DNA from: Clostridiaceae bacterium
GTDB taxonomy: Bacteria; Bacillota_I; Bacilli_A; Erysipelotrichales; Coprobacillaceae
DNA length: 64,000 bases
Reading direction: 5' to 3'
Assembly (NCBI GenBank): GCA_902363625.1
Contig: CABJAS010000001.1
Span: 364,673-428,672 of the forward strand
Shown piece by piece: positions 44,522-54,315 of the stretch (positions are counted from its first letter, which is position 1; every line of letters begins with the position of its first letter). The notes beneath the pieces are model-generated. The model was not told the DNA's origin. It made no database searches and saw only the letters and a program-made list of their open reading frames with translations. A program made the translations under genes and the position numbers.

Positions 44522-45409
44522 TTATTTCCCCATTTGTTTTGCTACTTCTTCAGCAAAGTTTTCTTCTTTCTTTTCGATCCCTTCACCTACTTGGAAACGT
44601 GCCATTTCTACAACTTTTCCGTTACCGATGTATTGAGCGATTGTAACATCAGGGTTTTTGATGAATTCTTGGTCAACTAAACAGATATCTTTTAAGTTTT
44701 TGTTTAAACGACCTTCTACCATTTTTTCGATGATATTTTCTGGTTTTGGTTTAGCTGCTTGCGCATTTTCTTCTAATGCCTGAGCTAATAATACTTCTCT
44801 TTCATGTGCTAATTCTTCTGTAGGAATAGCTGTTCTATCGATGTATTTAGGTGATTGAGCGGCAACATGCATTGCAACATCTTTAGCCACTTCTTCGTTA
44901 GCACCGTTAATTTTAACGATAGCGCTCATTTTACCACCCATATGGCTGTAAGCTCCGAATACTTCATCACTGTTTTTGTTCATCACAGCAAATCTTCTCA
45001 AGCTTAATTTTTCTCCGATTTTTCCAGATGCTTCAGCGATTACGATTTCTAATGGTTTACCATCAACATCGATTTTTAAAGCTGCATCTAAATCAACCGG
45101 TGCATTTTTTACCATTAAATCTGCACATAAAGCAACTAAATCTTGGAATTCTTTATTTTTTGCGACAAAGTCAGTTTCTGAGTTTACTTCTACTAAAGCA
45201 GCTTTATCTCCATCAATTACAAATGCAGTTAATCCTTCAGCTGCAATACGATCTGCTTTTTTAGCTGCTTTTGCGATTCCTTTTTCTCTTAACCAGTCGA
45301 AAGCTTTTTCGATGTCACCTTCGCAAGTTTCTAAAGCTTTTTTGCAGTCCATCATCCCTGCACCTGTTTTTTCACGTAATTCTTTTACTAATGCTGCACT
45401 AATTGCCAT
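44522..45409 (-). CDS. tsf: Elongation factor Ts
   Basis: Exchanges GDP on EF-Tu. The N-terminal UBA-like domain has LVKELREKTGAGMMDCKKAL; the core has SETDFVAKN. Length is 295 aa, typical. SD TGGAGG upstream. It follows rpsB across a hairpin that may lower its expression relative to S2. Confidence 0.97.
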   Translation of the reverse strand: MAISAALVKELREKTGAGMMDCKKALETCEGDIEKAFDWLREKGIAKAAKKADRIAAEGLTAFVIDGDKAALVEVNSETDFVAKNKEFQDLVALCADLMVKNAPVDLDAALKIDVDGKPLEIVIAEASGKIGEKLSLRRFAVMNKNSDEVFGAYSHMGGKMSAIVKINGANEEVAKDVAMHVAAQSPKYIDRTAIPTEELAHEREVLLAQALEENAQAAKPKPENIIEKMVEGRLNKNLKDICLVDQEFIKNPDVTIAQYIGNGKVVEMARFQVGEGIEKKEENFAEEVAKQMGK

Positions 45410-45437
45410 TTTATTTTATCCTCCATTTTATTTTTTA

Positions 45438-45468
45438 ATAAAAAAGGAAAAGTAGTGATTACTTTTCC
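45438..45468 (-). terminator. Internal terminator/attenuator between rpsB and tsf
   Basis: GGAAAAGTA and TACTTTTCC form a nine-pair stem with a five-base loop, followed by TTTTTTATT on the minus strand. The tsf SD follows within 25 bases, so read-through is expected. Confidence 0.75.
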
Positions 45469-45477
45469 CTTCGCTGA

Positions 45478-46353
45478 CTATTCACTGACTTTTTTTTCAG
45501 GGCTTGTTGCACTCACAGTTCTGTCATTATTTCTGTTATCGTATCTAGGGCGTCTTGGACGATCATCTCTATAACGAGGTTTTCTTCTTTCGTTATTTTC
45601 TACTGAAGTGATCGCATCATTCATTGATACTTCTTTATCATCTTCATCTTTAACGTAAGCGACTGTTAAAGGTTCACCTTTTGCTTCACAGATTGCATCA
45701 GCCATAGCTGCAATAATTAATTTAACTGCTCTGATGGCATCATCATTTGCTGGGATTACGTAATCCACTTCATCAGGATCACAGTTTGTATCAACAATAC
45801 CAAATACAGGAATACCTAAGATTCTTGCTTCCGCTACTGCGTTGTGTTCAGCTTTTGGATCAACAACGAATAAAGCGTTTGGTAATTTTTTCATTTCTTT
45901 AATACCACCTAAGTTCTTTTCTAACTTAGCGGCTTCTTTTTTAAGTAAGATGACTTCTTTTTTAGGTAATACTTCAAAAGTTCCGTCAGCTTCCATTTTT
46001 TCTAATTCTTTTAATCTTCTGATTCTTTTTTGGATAGTTTTGAAGTTTGTTAAAGTTCCACCTAACCATCTGCTGTTTACATAGAAAGATTCAGATCTTA
46101 ATGATTCTTCTCTTACTGCTTCTTGAGCTTGTTTTTTAGTACCTACGAACAGTACTTTTCCACCTTTAGCGGCGATTTCACCCATTGCTTTGTAAGCTTC
46201 ATCAATTTTCTTAGATGATTTTTGCAAATCGATGATGTAAATCCCGTTTCTTGATGTAAAGATGTAAGGTGCCATTTTTGGGTTCCATCTTTTTGTTTGA
46301 TGTCCGAAATGAACACCAACTTCAAGTAATTTTTTCATTGAAATTACAGACAT
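45478..46353 (-). CDS. rpsB: 30S ribosomal protein S2 with C-terminal basic extension
   Basis: Small-subunit protein on the solvent side. [32 protein letters not shown] and [15 protein letters not shown] are standard. After about residue 235 comes an extension of around 50 residues rich in Arg, Asp and Pro ([17 protein letters not shown]), absent from Bacillus S2 (246 aa). Start at the ATG at 46353 (AAGGAGG upstream); the longest frame, to 46431, lies in the leader. Length is 291 aa. Confidence 0.97.
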   Translation of the reverse strand: MSVISMKKLLEVGVHFGHQTKRWNPKMAPYIFTSRNGIYIIDLQKSSKKIDEAYKAMGEIAAKGGKVLFVGTKKQAQEAVREESLRSESFYVNSRWLGGTLTNFKTIQKRIRRLKELEKMEADGTFEVLPKKEVILLKKEAAKLEKNLGGIKEMKKLPNALFVVDPKAEHNAVAEARILGIPVFGIVDTNCDPDEVDYVIPANDDAIRAVKLIIAAMADAICEAKGEPLTVAYVKDEDDKEVSMNDAITSVENNERRKPRYRDDRPRRPRYDNRNNDRTVSATSPEKKVSE

Positions 46354-46397
46354 AGTAACTTCCTCCTTTTGTTTTTTTCCTCCACCACTTCCAACGG

Positions 46398-46421
46398 CTA
46401 TCACCTTTCGGCACTCGATAG
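46398..46421 (-). promoter_or_regulatory. Hairpin in the rpsB leader (candidate autoregulatory element)
   Basis: On the minus strand CTATC and GATAG pair around GCC-GAAA-GGT, a three-pair inner stem with a GNRA loop. It lies in the ~100-base leader between the rpsB promoter and the start. Ribosomal protein leaders are often targets of feedback by the protein; I did not recognise a named family. Confidence 0.45.
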
Positions 46422-46460
46422 TCGAATCCATGATGTGTGTATTTTTTTAATACCTTGTTG

Positions 46461-46489
46461 ATTATATTATAAAATAGTGAATTTGTCAA
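46461..46489 (-). promoter_or_regulatory. Consensus sigma-A promoter of rpsB
   Basis: TTGACA, 17 bases, TATAAT, a perfect consensus, on the minus strand. The -35 overlaps the xerC stop codon. Predicted start near 46454. Confidence 0.9.
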
Positions 46490-47412
46490 TCTTTATCTTT
46501 CCCTTTTAATGGGCTTTTATTCGCTAAAGGATGTGCAGACATATATGTTTTTTTCAATTTATCCATAGTGACATGCGTATAAATTTGGGTAGAAGATAAA
46601 TCAGCATGTCCCATCATCTCCTGAACAATACGGATATCCGCTCCCTGATCCAGTAAATGTGTAGCAAAAGTGTGACGCAGCATATGTGGATGCACCTTCT
46701 TTTTTAAAGGAGAATTTAAAGACACCTTTTCCAACATGTCATAAACGCCGCGTTCTGTTATTTTACCACCGTATTGATTCACAAATAAGTAGGGATGATC
46801 TTCGTTTTTCTTTTCCATTAATTCTTTACGCGTATCTTCTATGTATTCTTCCATATACTGCTGACAGATCGGATTAAACGGGACATAGCGTGTCTTTCCG
46901 CCCTTTCCTTTTACCACGATCAGTCCTTGATCAAAATCAATGTCTGTCAGTTTAACATTTATCGCTTCACTGACTCTTAAGCCGGTGGCATACATTAACT
47001 CAATGATCATCTGATTGCGTTTTCCTAATGGTTTAGAAAGATCAATACTATCGATCAGCGCTTCAAATTCATCATAGTAAAGAAACTCTGGCATCTTTTT
47101 TATGATTTTCGGCTGAGACACTAAAGCAAAGGGATTTACTTGAATGACATCATTTTCCAGCAGGTAAGCAAAAAAGCAGCGCAGCACACTGATATGATGA
47201 CGAATCGATAAATTAGACAGATCATGGTCATGCAGATAAACAATATACCCACGAACATGAGGATAGGTGATCTGATCAAAACTGTCGAAAGCCTCTTTTT
47301 TGCAGTAAAGATAAAACTGTTCGATATCGTTGGAATAGGTCTTAATCGTTAATTTAGAATACTGTTTAAGATTCGTTAAATAATTTAGGTAATGATCAAT
47401 CCATTCTTTCAT
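46486..47412 (-). CDS. xerC: Tyrosine recombinase XerC/XerD
   Basis: Resolves chromosome dimers at dif. The N-terminal SAM-like domain covers about residues 1-85. The catalytic domain has ATGLRVSEA (first Arg), [19 protein letters not shown] (His and second Arg), [15 protein letters not shown] (His and nucleophile Tyr), and a lysine in [11 protein letters not shown]; all six active-site residues are visible. Length is 308 aa. The position after trmFO matches CodV/XerC in Bacillus; XerD versus XerC is not certain from the sequence. It overlaps trmFO by 17 bases. Confidence 0.92.
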   Translation of the reverse strand: MKEWIDHYLNYLTNLKQYSKLTIKTYSNDIEQFYLYCKKEAFDSFDQITYPHVRGYIVYLHDHDLSNLSIRHHISVLRCFFAYLLENDVIQVNPFALVSQPKIIKKMPEFLYYDEFEALIDSIDLSKPLGKRNQMIIELMYATGLRVSEAINVKLTDIDFDQGLIVVKGKGGKTRYVPFNPICQQYMEEYIEDTRKELMEKKNEDHPYLFVNQYGGKITERGVYDMLEKVSLNSPLKKKVHPHMLRHTFATHLLDQGADIRIVQEMMGHADLSSTQIYTHVTMDKLKKTYMSAHPLANKSPLKGKDKD

Positions 47413-48706
47413 CGTCTTTACCTAATTGTTCCTTCATGATCTTAATCGCACGCGCCGCATAAGCTGCCTTTTTTTCTTTCTTTTTTACTTTAGCTTCCAA
47501 ATCTGGAACGATTCCGAAATTAGCCTTCATCGGTTGGAAATTCTGAGAGTCACTATGGGTGATATAATAAGCTAAAGCACCCGTAATCGTACGTGGATCG
47601 AATGTAATCAATGGTTTGTTCTGAAGCAGTCTCACCATATTTTTCCCTGCCACAATTCCGCTGCTGGCAGATTCCACATACCCTTCTACTCCTGTCAGTT
47701 GTCCGGCAAAGAACAGATCATCACGCAGACGATACTGATAAGTTTGTCGTAAATGAAGCGGCGAACAGATAAAAGAATTACGATGCATCACTCCATAGCG
47801 CACAATTTGACAGTTTTCTAAACCCGGAATCATCTGTAGGATGCGTTTTTGTTCCGGCCAAGTCAGATGAGTCTGGAATCCGACAATATTATACAGACTG
47901 GCATTTGCATTATCCTGGCGCAGCTGAACGACTGCATAGGGACGCTTTCCGTCCGGTGTTTCTAAGCCAACCGGTTTCATAGGACCAAACAGCAGCGTCT
48001 GATTTCCGCGGCGAGCCATTTCTTCAAACGGCATGCAGCCTTCAAAGAACTTTTCTTCAAAATCCTTTGGTTTCACCACTTCTGCATGAATCAAAGCATC
48101 ATAGAAGCTTTCAAATTGTTCCTTATCCATAGGACAGTTGATATATTCCGCTTCTCCTTTATCATAGCGTGATTTATAGTAAGCTTTCGTAAAATCAATG
48201 CTTTCCTTAGTAACAATCGGAGCGGCGGCATCAAAGAAATAGAAATAATCATCACCCAGCAAGCTCTTAATCGCTTCACTTAACGGCTGAGAGGTCAACG
48301 GTCCGCTGGCAATGATTGTCGGTCCTTTTGGAATCTCTGTCACTTCTTCATGAATCACTTCTACTAAAGGATGATTTTTTATATATTCTGTTACGGCACT
48401 CGAAAAGCCATGACGGTCCACCGCCAGTGATCCCCCCGCCGGTACCGCGTGAGCTCTTGCGAAACGGATAATGATGCTGTCCAGCATCTCCATCTCCTGC
48501 TTTAATACGCCAACGGCATTCCCTAAGCCATCGGCACGCAGTGAATTTGAGCATACTAATTCAGCGAAGTTTTCTGTTTGATGTGCTTCCGTTGATTTGA
48601 TTGGGCGCATTTCATATAAACGAACCGGAATCCCTTCTTTAATTAATTGATAGGTGGCTTCACAGCCGGCTAATCCGGCGCCAATGACATTTACTTTCTG
48701 TTCCAT
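47396..48706 (-). CDS. trmFO: Methylenetetrahydrofolate-tRNA-(uracil-5-)-methyltransferase
   Basis: Folate- and FAD-dependent enzyme that makes m5U54 in the T-loop. FAD motif [17 protein letters not shown], then [39 protein letters not shown] and [12 protein letters not shown]. Length is 436 aa, typical. It lies between topA and xerC, the standard Firmicute order. SD GGAGGAA. Confidence 0.97.
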   Translation of the reverse strand: MEQKVNVIGAGLAGCEATYQLIKEGIPVRLYEMRPIKSTEAHQTENFAELVCSNSLRADGLGNAVGVLKQEMEMLDSIIIRFARAHAVPAGGSLAVDRHGFSSAVTEYIKNHPLVEVIHEEVTEIPKGPTIIASGPLTSQPLSEAIKSLLGDDYFYFFDAAAPIVTKESIDFTKAYYKSRYDKGEAEYINCPMDKEQFESFYDALIHAEVVKPKDFEEKFFEGCMPFEEMARRGNQTLLFGPMKPVGLETPDGKRPYAVVQLRQDNANASLYNIVGFQTHLTWPEQKRILQMIPGLENCQIVRYGVMHRNSFICSPLHLRQTYQYRLRDDLFFAGQLTGVEGYVESASSGIVAGKNMVRLLQNKPLITFDPRTITGALAYYITHSDSQNFQPMKANFGIVPDLEAKVKKKEKKAAYAARAIKIMKEQLGKDDERMD

Positions 48707-48726
48707 AATTTCCTCCTTCTAAGCTA

Positions 48727-48757
48727 AAGAAAGGCTAAACGTTAAACGAATAGCCTT
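48727..48757 (-). terminator. Probable terminator between topA and trmFO
   Basis: AAGGCTA and TAGCCTT form a seven-pair stem with a 13-base loop, followed by TTCTTT on the minus strand. The U-tract is interrupted. Confidence 0.5.
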
Positions 48758-48758
48758 A

Positions 48759-50861
48759 TTATTTAATGATCGTTTTACATTTCGGATAGTTGATACAGGC
48801 TTTAAATTCACCATAACGCCCTTTTTTCAAAACCACTTCTCCTCCGCAGTTCGGACATTTCTCGCCTTCAACAATCACCGGCTCACTTTTCTTCTTTGCT
48901 GAAGCTGTGGTGCTTTTTTCCTTTTTCTTAATATGTTTGCAGGTCGGATAGTTGCTGCAGGCTTCAAAGCGTCCAAAGCGTCCCTGCTTATAAATCATCG
49001 GACTTCCGCATTCCGGACACATTTCGCCTGTTTCTTCTACTTGCTGCTCCGGTTTTTTAATATAACGGCAAGTCGGGAAATTACTGCAGGCTACAAAGGT
49101 TCCGTAGCGCCCTTTTCTTTCCACTAAGTCATGTCCACACTCCGGACATAGCTCTCCTGTTTTCTTATCTTCGATTTTTTCCATATTTTCATAGGCTTTT
49201 TCAAGCAATGGATCAAACTGCGTACAAAAAGATCTTAAAGCAGATACATAATTATCTTTTCCTTCTGAAATCTCATCCAGCTCATGTTCCATATCAGCGG
49301 TATATTCTACATTGATGATAGAATCAAAATATTCCGTTAATTTATCACTTGTCAGATACCCTGATTCTGTTGGTGAGAACTTCTTGTCCACATAGCTGAC
49401 ATAGCCTCTCGTCTGAATCGTATCAATGATGCTGGCGTAAGTGCTTGGACGCCCAATCCCTAACTCTTCAAGAGTTTTAATCAGCTTCGCTTCACTGTAG
49501 CGAGCCGGCGGTTTAGTAAAGTGCTGTGTTTTTTGAATATCCTGAGAAATCAAGGTTTCAGTCTCATTCAATTCCGGCAACAGCATATCTTCTGATTTAT
49601 CATAATCACTGTAAAGACGAAGATACCCATCAAACTTAATTACCGATCCGGTTACTTTGAATTCATAGCCATTGTTGTCTAAACTGACAGAAGTGGCATC
49701 AAATACCGCTGGTGCCATCAAAGAAGCCACTGCACGACTATAGATCAATTTATACAGACGGAATTCATCATTAGATAAATGTTCTTTTACAGATTCCGGT
49801 GATCTTTCAACGCTGGTAGGACGAATCCCCTCATGCGCATCCTGAACATTTTCTTTTTTCTTCGATACTTTTCTTTTCCCTACATACTTTTTACCATAAA
49901 CCTGTTCAATATACTGATCAGCATCTTGAACAAAGCTGTCTGATAAACGAATAGAATCCGTACGCATATAGGTAATCAATCCGACAGTTTCACTTTTCAA
50001 GTCGATCCCTTCATAAAGCTTCTGAGCAATCGACATTGTTTTCTTCGCACTGAATCCTAATTGTGAAGAAGCAGCCTGCTGCAATGTTGACGTTGTAAAC
50101 GGCGGTTTTGAATCACGGTTTCGCTTTGTCTTTTTAACACTGCTGACAATAAATTCCTTATTTAAACGTTCATAAATGGAATTCGCTTCTTCCACATTAT
50201 GAATTTCAATCTTTTTATTCTTGTATTTCGCAAGTTCTCCGCTGAATTCAATTTCATCCTTCAAAAACTTTGCATTAATATGCCAGTATTCTTCTGGTTT
50301 AAACGCATCGATTTCACGTTCTTTTTCAACAATCAAACGTAATGCAACGGATTGCACACGTCCGGCCGATTTGGATTTAATCTTTTTTTGAAGCAGTTTT
50401 GAAAGTTTAAAGCCAATAATACGATCAAGCACACGTCGTGTTTCCTGTGATTTTACTAAGTTCGTATCGATCTTGCGAGGATGATTTAACGCATCCACCA
50501 CTGCATCCTTTGTAACTTCATTAAAAACAATACGATTTTCCAGTGTTTCATCTAAGCCTAATACTTCGGCTAAATGCCATGAAATAGCTTCTCCCTCACG
50601 GTCAGGATCGGTAGCCAGATAAACAAAGTCTGAATCTTTGACTGCTTTTTTCAAATCCTTCACAACATCTTTTTTATCTTTACTGATAACGTATTTAGGC
50701 TCAAATTCATTTTCAACATCGACTCCTAATCCGTCTTTTCCAGAAGTAGATAAATCTCTTATATGTCCTTTTGAGGAAGTTACAGCATAATCACTCCCCA
50801 AATACTTTTCTATCGTTTTAGATTTAGAAGGGGATTCCACAATCACCAATTTCTTTTTCAT
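48759..50861 (-). CDS. topA: DNA topoisomerase I
   Basis: Type IA topoisomerase relaxing negative supercoils. The toprim domain opens VIVESPSKSKTIEKYL; the active-site Tyr is in VGLITYMRTDS; the C-terminal part has three C4 zinc domains, each CPxCG...C...C (CPECGHD, CPECGSP, CPNCGGE). Length is 700 aa. Start at the ATG at 50861 (GGAAGGA upstream); the frame extends to 50894 without SD. Confidence 0.98.
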   Translation of the reverse strand: MKKKLVIVESPSKSKTIEKYLGSDYAVTSSKGHIRDLSTSGKDGLGVDVENEFEPKYVISKDKKDVVKDLKKAVKDSDFVYLATDPDREGEAISWHLAEVLGLDETLENRIVFNEVTKDAVVDALNHPRKIDTNLVKSQETRRVLDRIIGFKLSKLLQKKIKSKSAGRVQSVALRLIVEKEREIDAFKPEEYWHINAKFLKDEIEFSGELAKYKNKKIEIHNVEEANSIYERLNKEFIVSSVKKTKRNRDSKPPFTTSTLQQAASSQLGFSAKKTMSIAQKLYEGIDLKSETVGLITYMRTDSIRLSDSFVQDADQYIEQVYGKKYVGKRKVSKKKENVQDAHEGIRPTSVERSPESVKEHLSNDEFRLYKLIYSRAVASLMAPAVFDATSVSLDNNGYEFKVTGSVIKFDGYLRLYSDYDKSEDMLLPELNETETLISQDIQKTQHFTKPPARYSEAKLIKTLEELGIGRPSTYASIIDTIQTRGYVSYVDKKFSPTESGYLTSDKLTEYFDSIINVEYTADMEHELDEISEGKDNYVSALRSFCTQFDPLLEKAYENMEKIEDKKTGELCPECGHDLVERKGRYGTFVACSNFPTCRYIKKPEQQVEETGEMCPECGSPMIYKQGRFGRFEACSNYPTCKHIKKKEKSTTASAKKKSEPVIVEGEKCPNCGGEVVLKKGRYGEFKACINYPKCKTIIK

Positions 50862-50930
50862 GTTTATTCCTTCCTTTCTTACATACTTATCCATTTATTA
50901 CACTTTTTTTATAAATTGTCAACAAAAATA

Positions 50931-51677
50931 TTAAAACAAATCTTCGACATCAACCAAAATGTCAGCCCCTTGACTGATCAATCGATTACAGCCGTCATAC
51001 TCCCCAATGCGGTTAGGAACACAATAAATATCCTTCCCCTGATTCAAGGAAAAATTCACTGTAATCATTGTTCCAGAACGTTGTTTTGCTTCGACGACAA
51101 TCAGCTTCTCTCCTAATCCCGCAACAATCCGATTGCGTATCGGAAAGCATTCTTTTTTAGGAATCATTGCTCCCGGATATTCACTTATAACTAAATGCTC
51201 CTCCTTCAGCAATTGATAAAGAGATAGATTTTCTTTTGGGTAGCAGTAATCAATGCCGCTGCCTAAAACAGCGATTGTTTTCCCCTGCCCTTTCATCGCT
51301 CCTAAATGACTATATGCATCAATGCCTTTTGCCATACCGCTCACGATAACTTTTCCTTTCTTCGCTAAATTAAAGCTGATGGATAAAGCCATTTTTCTTC
51401 CATAGTCACTGCATGCTCGCATCCCTACCATGCTGATGCAATCACGATTGCAAAGAGAAATATCTCCGTAATAAAATAGAACGAATGGCGGGGAATCGAT
51501 CTCTTTAAGACGCGTAGGATAATCCTTGCTGAGGATCGTGGTATAGGAGCATGTTAAAGCATCTTTCATTTTAGCAAGCTCATTTTTATTGATCAGTTCA
51601 TTTCTAGTAACGGCTTTATAGATCTGATTAAAATTTCCTTGATATTTAATCGCATAATAAAGGAGCTGTTCTTCCAT
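50931..51677 (-). CDS. dprA: DNA processing protein DprA (single-strand DNA recombination mediator)
   Basis: Loads RecA on incoming single-stranded DNA in transformation. The Rossmann-like core has ISMVGMRACSDYGRK, KVIVSGMAKGIDAYSHLGA, TIAVLGSGIDYCYP and GAMIPKKECFPIRNRIVAGL. It is short (248 aa against about 300), because the SAM/winged-helix extension seen in many DprA proteins is absent, as in Bacillus Smf. SD for the ATG is AGGTGAAA. Confidence 0.95.
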   Translation of the reverse strand: MEEQLLYYAIKYQGNFNQIYKAVTRNELINKNELAKMKDALTCSYTTILSKDYPTRLKEIDSPPFVLFYYGDISLCNRDCISMVGMRACSDYGRKMALSISFNLAKKGKVIVSGMAKGIDAYSHLGAMKGQGKTIAVLGSGIDYCYPKENLSLYQLLKEEHLVISEYPGAMIPKKECFPIRNRIVAGLGEKLIVVEAKQRSGTMITVNFSLNQGKDIYCVPNRIGEYDGCNRLISQGADILVDVEDLF

Positions 51678-51721
51678 CTTTTCACCTCACTTACCTATAC
51701 CTTTTTAATAGTGAGAATACT

Positions 51722-51754
51722 AAAAAAGATTTCTTTATACATCTAAAGAAATCT
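51722..51754 (-). terminator. Rho-independent terminator between rnhB and dprA
   Basis: AGATTTCTTT and AAAGAAATCT form a ten-pair stem with an eight-base loop, then six T on the minus strand. Confidence 0.85.
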
Positions 51755-52361
51755 GCGTATATAATATGCTTTTTATCGGTTCAAAAGTTCGGCGATGAAT
51801 AGGTAGAACCCCATATTCAAATACCGCTTCTTTATGTTTTTTAGTCGGATAGCCTTTATGATTTTTAAAGCCATATTCAGGATATAATTCATCATAGTCG
51901 CGCATGATACGGTCACGTGTCACCTTCGCAAGAATGCTGGCAGCAGCAATCGTAATCGATTTAGCGTCCCCTTTAATAATGGATTGCACAGGAATATCCA
52001 GATTCAGCGGCATCGCATCGCTTAACACCGCATCCACTTTCAGTTTCAACCCACGAACCCCTTCTTCCATTCCTAGCTTACTGGCTTGGTAAACATTGAG
52101 TTCATCAACTGCTTTTTCATCATAAATCATAATTTTATAGTCAAGGGCATGCTCAATAATCACATCATACAACAGCTCTCGTTTTTTCTCCGTTAACTTC
52201 TTTGAATCATTGATGCGATCATCATTAAAATCATTAGGCAGCACACAAGTTGCGACAACCAGCGGTCCGGCAATCGGACCTCGTCCGGCTTCATCACACC
52301 CGGCGATAATCAGCTGCCCTTTTTGGATGCAGGCATTTTCATAATCACGCATGGAAGCCAT
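51735..52361 (-). CDS. rnhB: Ribonuclease HII
   Basis: Removes RNA from RNA-DNA hybrids and single ribonucleotides from DNA. Metal site DEAGRGPIAGP (Asp-Glu), later Asp in AVLSDAM and IIKGDAKSITIAAASILAKV. Length is 208 aa. Start ATG overlaps the rbgA gene by 17 bases; the closest SD-like sequence is inside rbgA, at long spacing. Confidence 0.95.
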   Translation of the reverse strand: MASMRDYENACIQKGQLIIAGCDEAGRGPIAGPLVVATCVLPNDFNDDRINDSKKLTEKKRELLYDVIIEHALDYKIMIYDEKAVDELNVYQASKLGMEEGVRGLKLKVDAVLSDAMPLNLDIPVQSIIKGDAKSITIAAASILAKVTRDRIMRDYDELYPEYGFKNHKGYPTKKHKEAVFEYGVLPIHRRTFEPIKSILYTQISLDV

Positions 52362-53217
52362 AATCTTCTATAACCTCCCATGTTACTTTCGCAATCGCAG
52401 CATCCAGCAGATCTTTCAAGACGATCTCAATGACACGATCATAATCGGTTTCCCCATTGATTTTTTTCAAATGACGACTCTTAGCAATTTTAGTAAAAGC
52501 ATCTTCGATCCAGTCACTATCAAAATCAATCGTTCCCATTTGATAACGCTCATTTAAACTGCCAGGATAATGCTTTTCTAAGTATTGCAAGGCATAGATG
52601 ATCAATTCATCTAATGGCAGAATAGTACTTTTAATCGATCCGATTAAAGCGATATTACGAGCCACTGTTTCATTTTCAAACTTAGGCCACAATACCCCCG
52701 GTGTATCAAACAATTCAAAATCATTATTAACCCGAATTATCTGTTGAGCCTTCGTTACTCCCGGACGATTTCCGGTAATTGTTGCCTTCCTTGAAGCTAA
52801 ACGATTAATAAAGGTGGATTTCCCAACATTCGGGATACCGACCACCATTGCCCGAACCGGTCTTGGCTTAAGTCCGCGAGCACGCTCTTTTTCCATCTTT
52901 TCTTTCAACGCTTCCTGACAAAGCTGAATAATGGTCTTATAATCATTGAAATTCTTCAGATTTACACTGATCGCAAGATAGCCTAATGATCGATAATATT
53001 TCATCCATTGCTCGACTCTTTTTTGATCGGCTAAATCTTTTTTAGTAATGACAATCAAACGTGGCTTATTTTTAATAATATCATCAAACATTGGATTCTT
53101 AGAAGCAAAAGGAGCACGCCCATCCACCAGTTCAATTACAATATCAATTATTTTTAAACGTTCCTCTATTTCACGTCTGGCTTTTGCCATATGACCTGGA
53201 AACCATTGTATACTCAT
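52345..53217 (-). CDS. rbgA: Ribosome biogenesis GTPase RbgA (YlqF)
   Basis: Circularly permuted GTPase for late 50S assembly. Motif order G4 (TKKDLAD) before G1 (GIPNVGKSTFINRL) and G3 (DTPGV) is characteristic. Opening SIQWFPGHMAKARREIEE is the YlqF hallmark. Length is 290 aa. It lies between lepB and rnhB as in Bacillus. Confidence 0.96.
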   Translation of the reverse strand: MSIQWFPGHMAKARREIEERLKIIDIVIELVDGRAPFASKNPMFDDIIKNKPRLIVITKKDLADQKRVEQWMKYYRSLGYLAISVNLKNFNDYKTIIQLCQEALKEKMEKERARGLKPRPVRAMVVGIPNVGKSTFINRLASRKATITGNRPGVTKAQQIIRVNNDFELFDTPGVLWPKFENETVARNIALIGSIKSTILPLDELIIYALQYLEKHYPGSLNERYQMGTIDFDSDWIEDAFTKIAKSRHLKKINGETDYDRVIEIVLKDLLDAAIAKVTWEVIEDYGFHA

Positions 53218-53231
53218 TTTCGTTTTCCTCC

Positions 53232-53789
53232 TTATTTAATCCAATTAAAATGATTGAACGGGTAAATCACAACCCCTTCTTTTCCAATAAAATCATTGAA
53301 ACTAAAACATCCAATCGTACGTGAATCCGCTGAATTCAGACGATTGTCTCCTAATACAAAGTATTGTCCTTCCGGAACAATATATTCAAAATCAGCCGTA
53401 AACTGACTTACACCTCTTGAAGCTTTTGCCCGTGCAACATAATCACGATCCAGATAATCTTCTTCATAAAGAACGCCGTTAATATAAAGCTCATCGTTTA
53501 CAAACTTAATATGGTCTCCGGGAAACCCAATCAGCCGTTTAATAATATTTTCATTATTTTGTTTCCAGTCAATGATCACCACATCAAAACGTTTCAGCTC
53601 ACTCTCTTTTAAACCAATCACATTGATTAGCGCAATATCCTGATCCGCTACTGTCGGATACATCGAGGATCCGATAATCGATACCGGGCGAATCACTTTA
53701 GTAAAAACAAGCTGTGAAGCAACGATGATTGCGAGTAGCTCAATTATATAGATGACGACACTGCGTGCCGTTGATTTTTTATCTTTCAT
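53232..53789 (-). CDS. lepB: Signal peptidase I
   Basis: Cleaves N-terminal signal peptides on the outer face of the membrane. One N-terminal transmembrane helix (about residues 10-30), the catalytic Ser in IIGSSMYPT and the Lys in NIIKRLIGFPGD, and the box VLGDNRLNSADSR. Length is 185 aa. Start at the ATG at 53789 (AGAGGTG upstream). Confidence 0.95.
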   Translation of the reverse strand: MKDKKSTARSVVIYIIELLAIIVASQLVFTKVIRPVSIIGSSMYPTVADQDIALINVIGLKESELKRFDVVIIDWKQNNENIIKRLIGFPGDHIKFVNDELYINGVLYEEDYLDRDYVARAKASRGVSQFTADFEYIVPEGQYFVLGDNRLNSADSRTIGCFSFNDFIGKEGVVIYPFNHFNWIK

Positions 53790-53851
53790 ACTTTCACCTC
53801 TTTCCTTATTATAAAGAAAAAGGAGGCATATTTCCATATGCCCCATTAAAA

Positions 53852-54202
53852 TTATTTTCTAAGTTCTTTAATTCTAGCTGCTTTACCAGATAATCCACGT
53901 AAGTAATGTAATTTAGCTCTACGTACTTTACCCACTTTAACAACTTCGATACGATCGATGATTGGTGAATGAATTGGGAAAATTCTTTCAACTCCAACTT
54001 GGTAAGAGATTTTTCTTACTGTAAATGTTTCAGAAATTCCTCCACCATTACGAGCGATACATACACCTTCAAATAACTGAATACGGTGTTTTTCCCCTTC
54101 TTTAATCTTTACATAAACTTTTACAGTATCCCCTGGTTTAAATTGAGGGATGTCAGTTCTTAATTGTTTTTTAGTAATTTCTTCAACTAATCTTAAGTTC
54201 AT
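53852..54202 (-). CDS. rplS: 50S ribosomal protein L19
   Basis: Large-subunit protein at the interface. [33 protein letters not shown] and the C-terminal [20 protein letters not shown] match the family. Length is 116 aa. Start at the ATG at 54202 (AAAGGAG upstream); the longer frame to 54274 is leader sequence. Confidence 0.97.
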   Translation of the reverse strand: MNLRLVEEITKKQLRTDIPQFKPGDTVKVYVKIKEGEKHRIQLFEGVCIARNGGGISETFTVRKISYQVGVERIFPIHSPIIDRIEVVKVGKVRRAKLHYLRGLSGKAARIKELRK

Positions 54203-54254
54203 CTTATTTCTCCTTTTATCAAATTTTTCTTCAAAGTTCATACGTTTATAACCA

Positions 54255-54274
54255 GCGGAACTTCTGTAGTCCAC
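54255..54274 (-). promoter_or_regulatory. Candidate L19 leader hairpin
   Basis: Minus strand GTGGACT and AGTTCCGC pair as seven base pairs (one bulged T) around ACAGA, upstream of rplS and downstream of its promoter. Position matches the L19 leader elements described upstream of rplS in Firmicutes; sequence match not verified. Confidence 0.5.
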
Positions 54275-54286
54275 AAAGACTTTAAT

Positions 54287-54315
54287 ATATTAGCACTTTT
54301 CCTTTTATAAATCAA
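54287..54315 (-). promoter_or_regulatory. Promoter of rplS
   Basis: TTGATT, 17 bases, TAATAT on the minus strand, overlapping the trmD stop region; about 85 bases of leader precede rplS. Confidence 0.65.

Noticed and set aside
45028..45264. Plus-strand Leu/Gln-rich frame opposite tsf
   Set aside because: Antisense shadow of tsf without SD or family resemblance.
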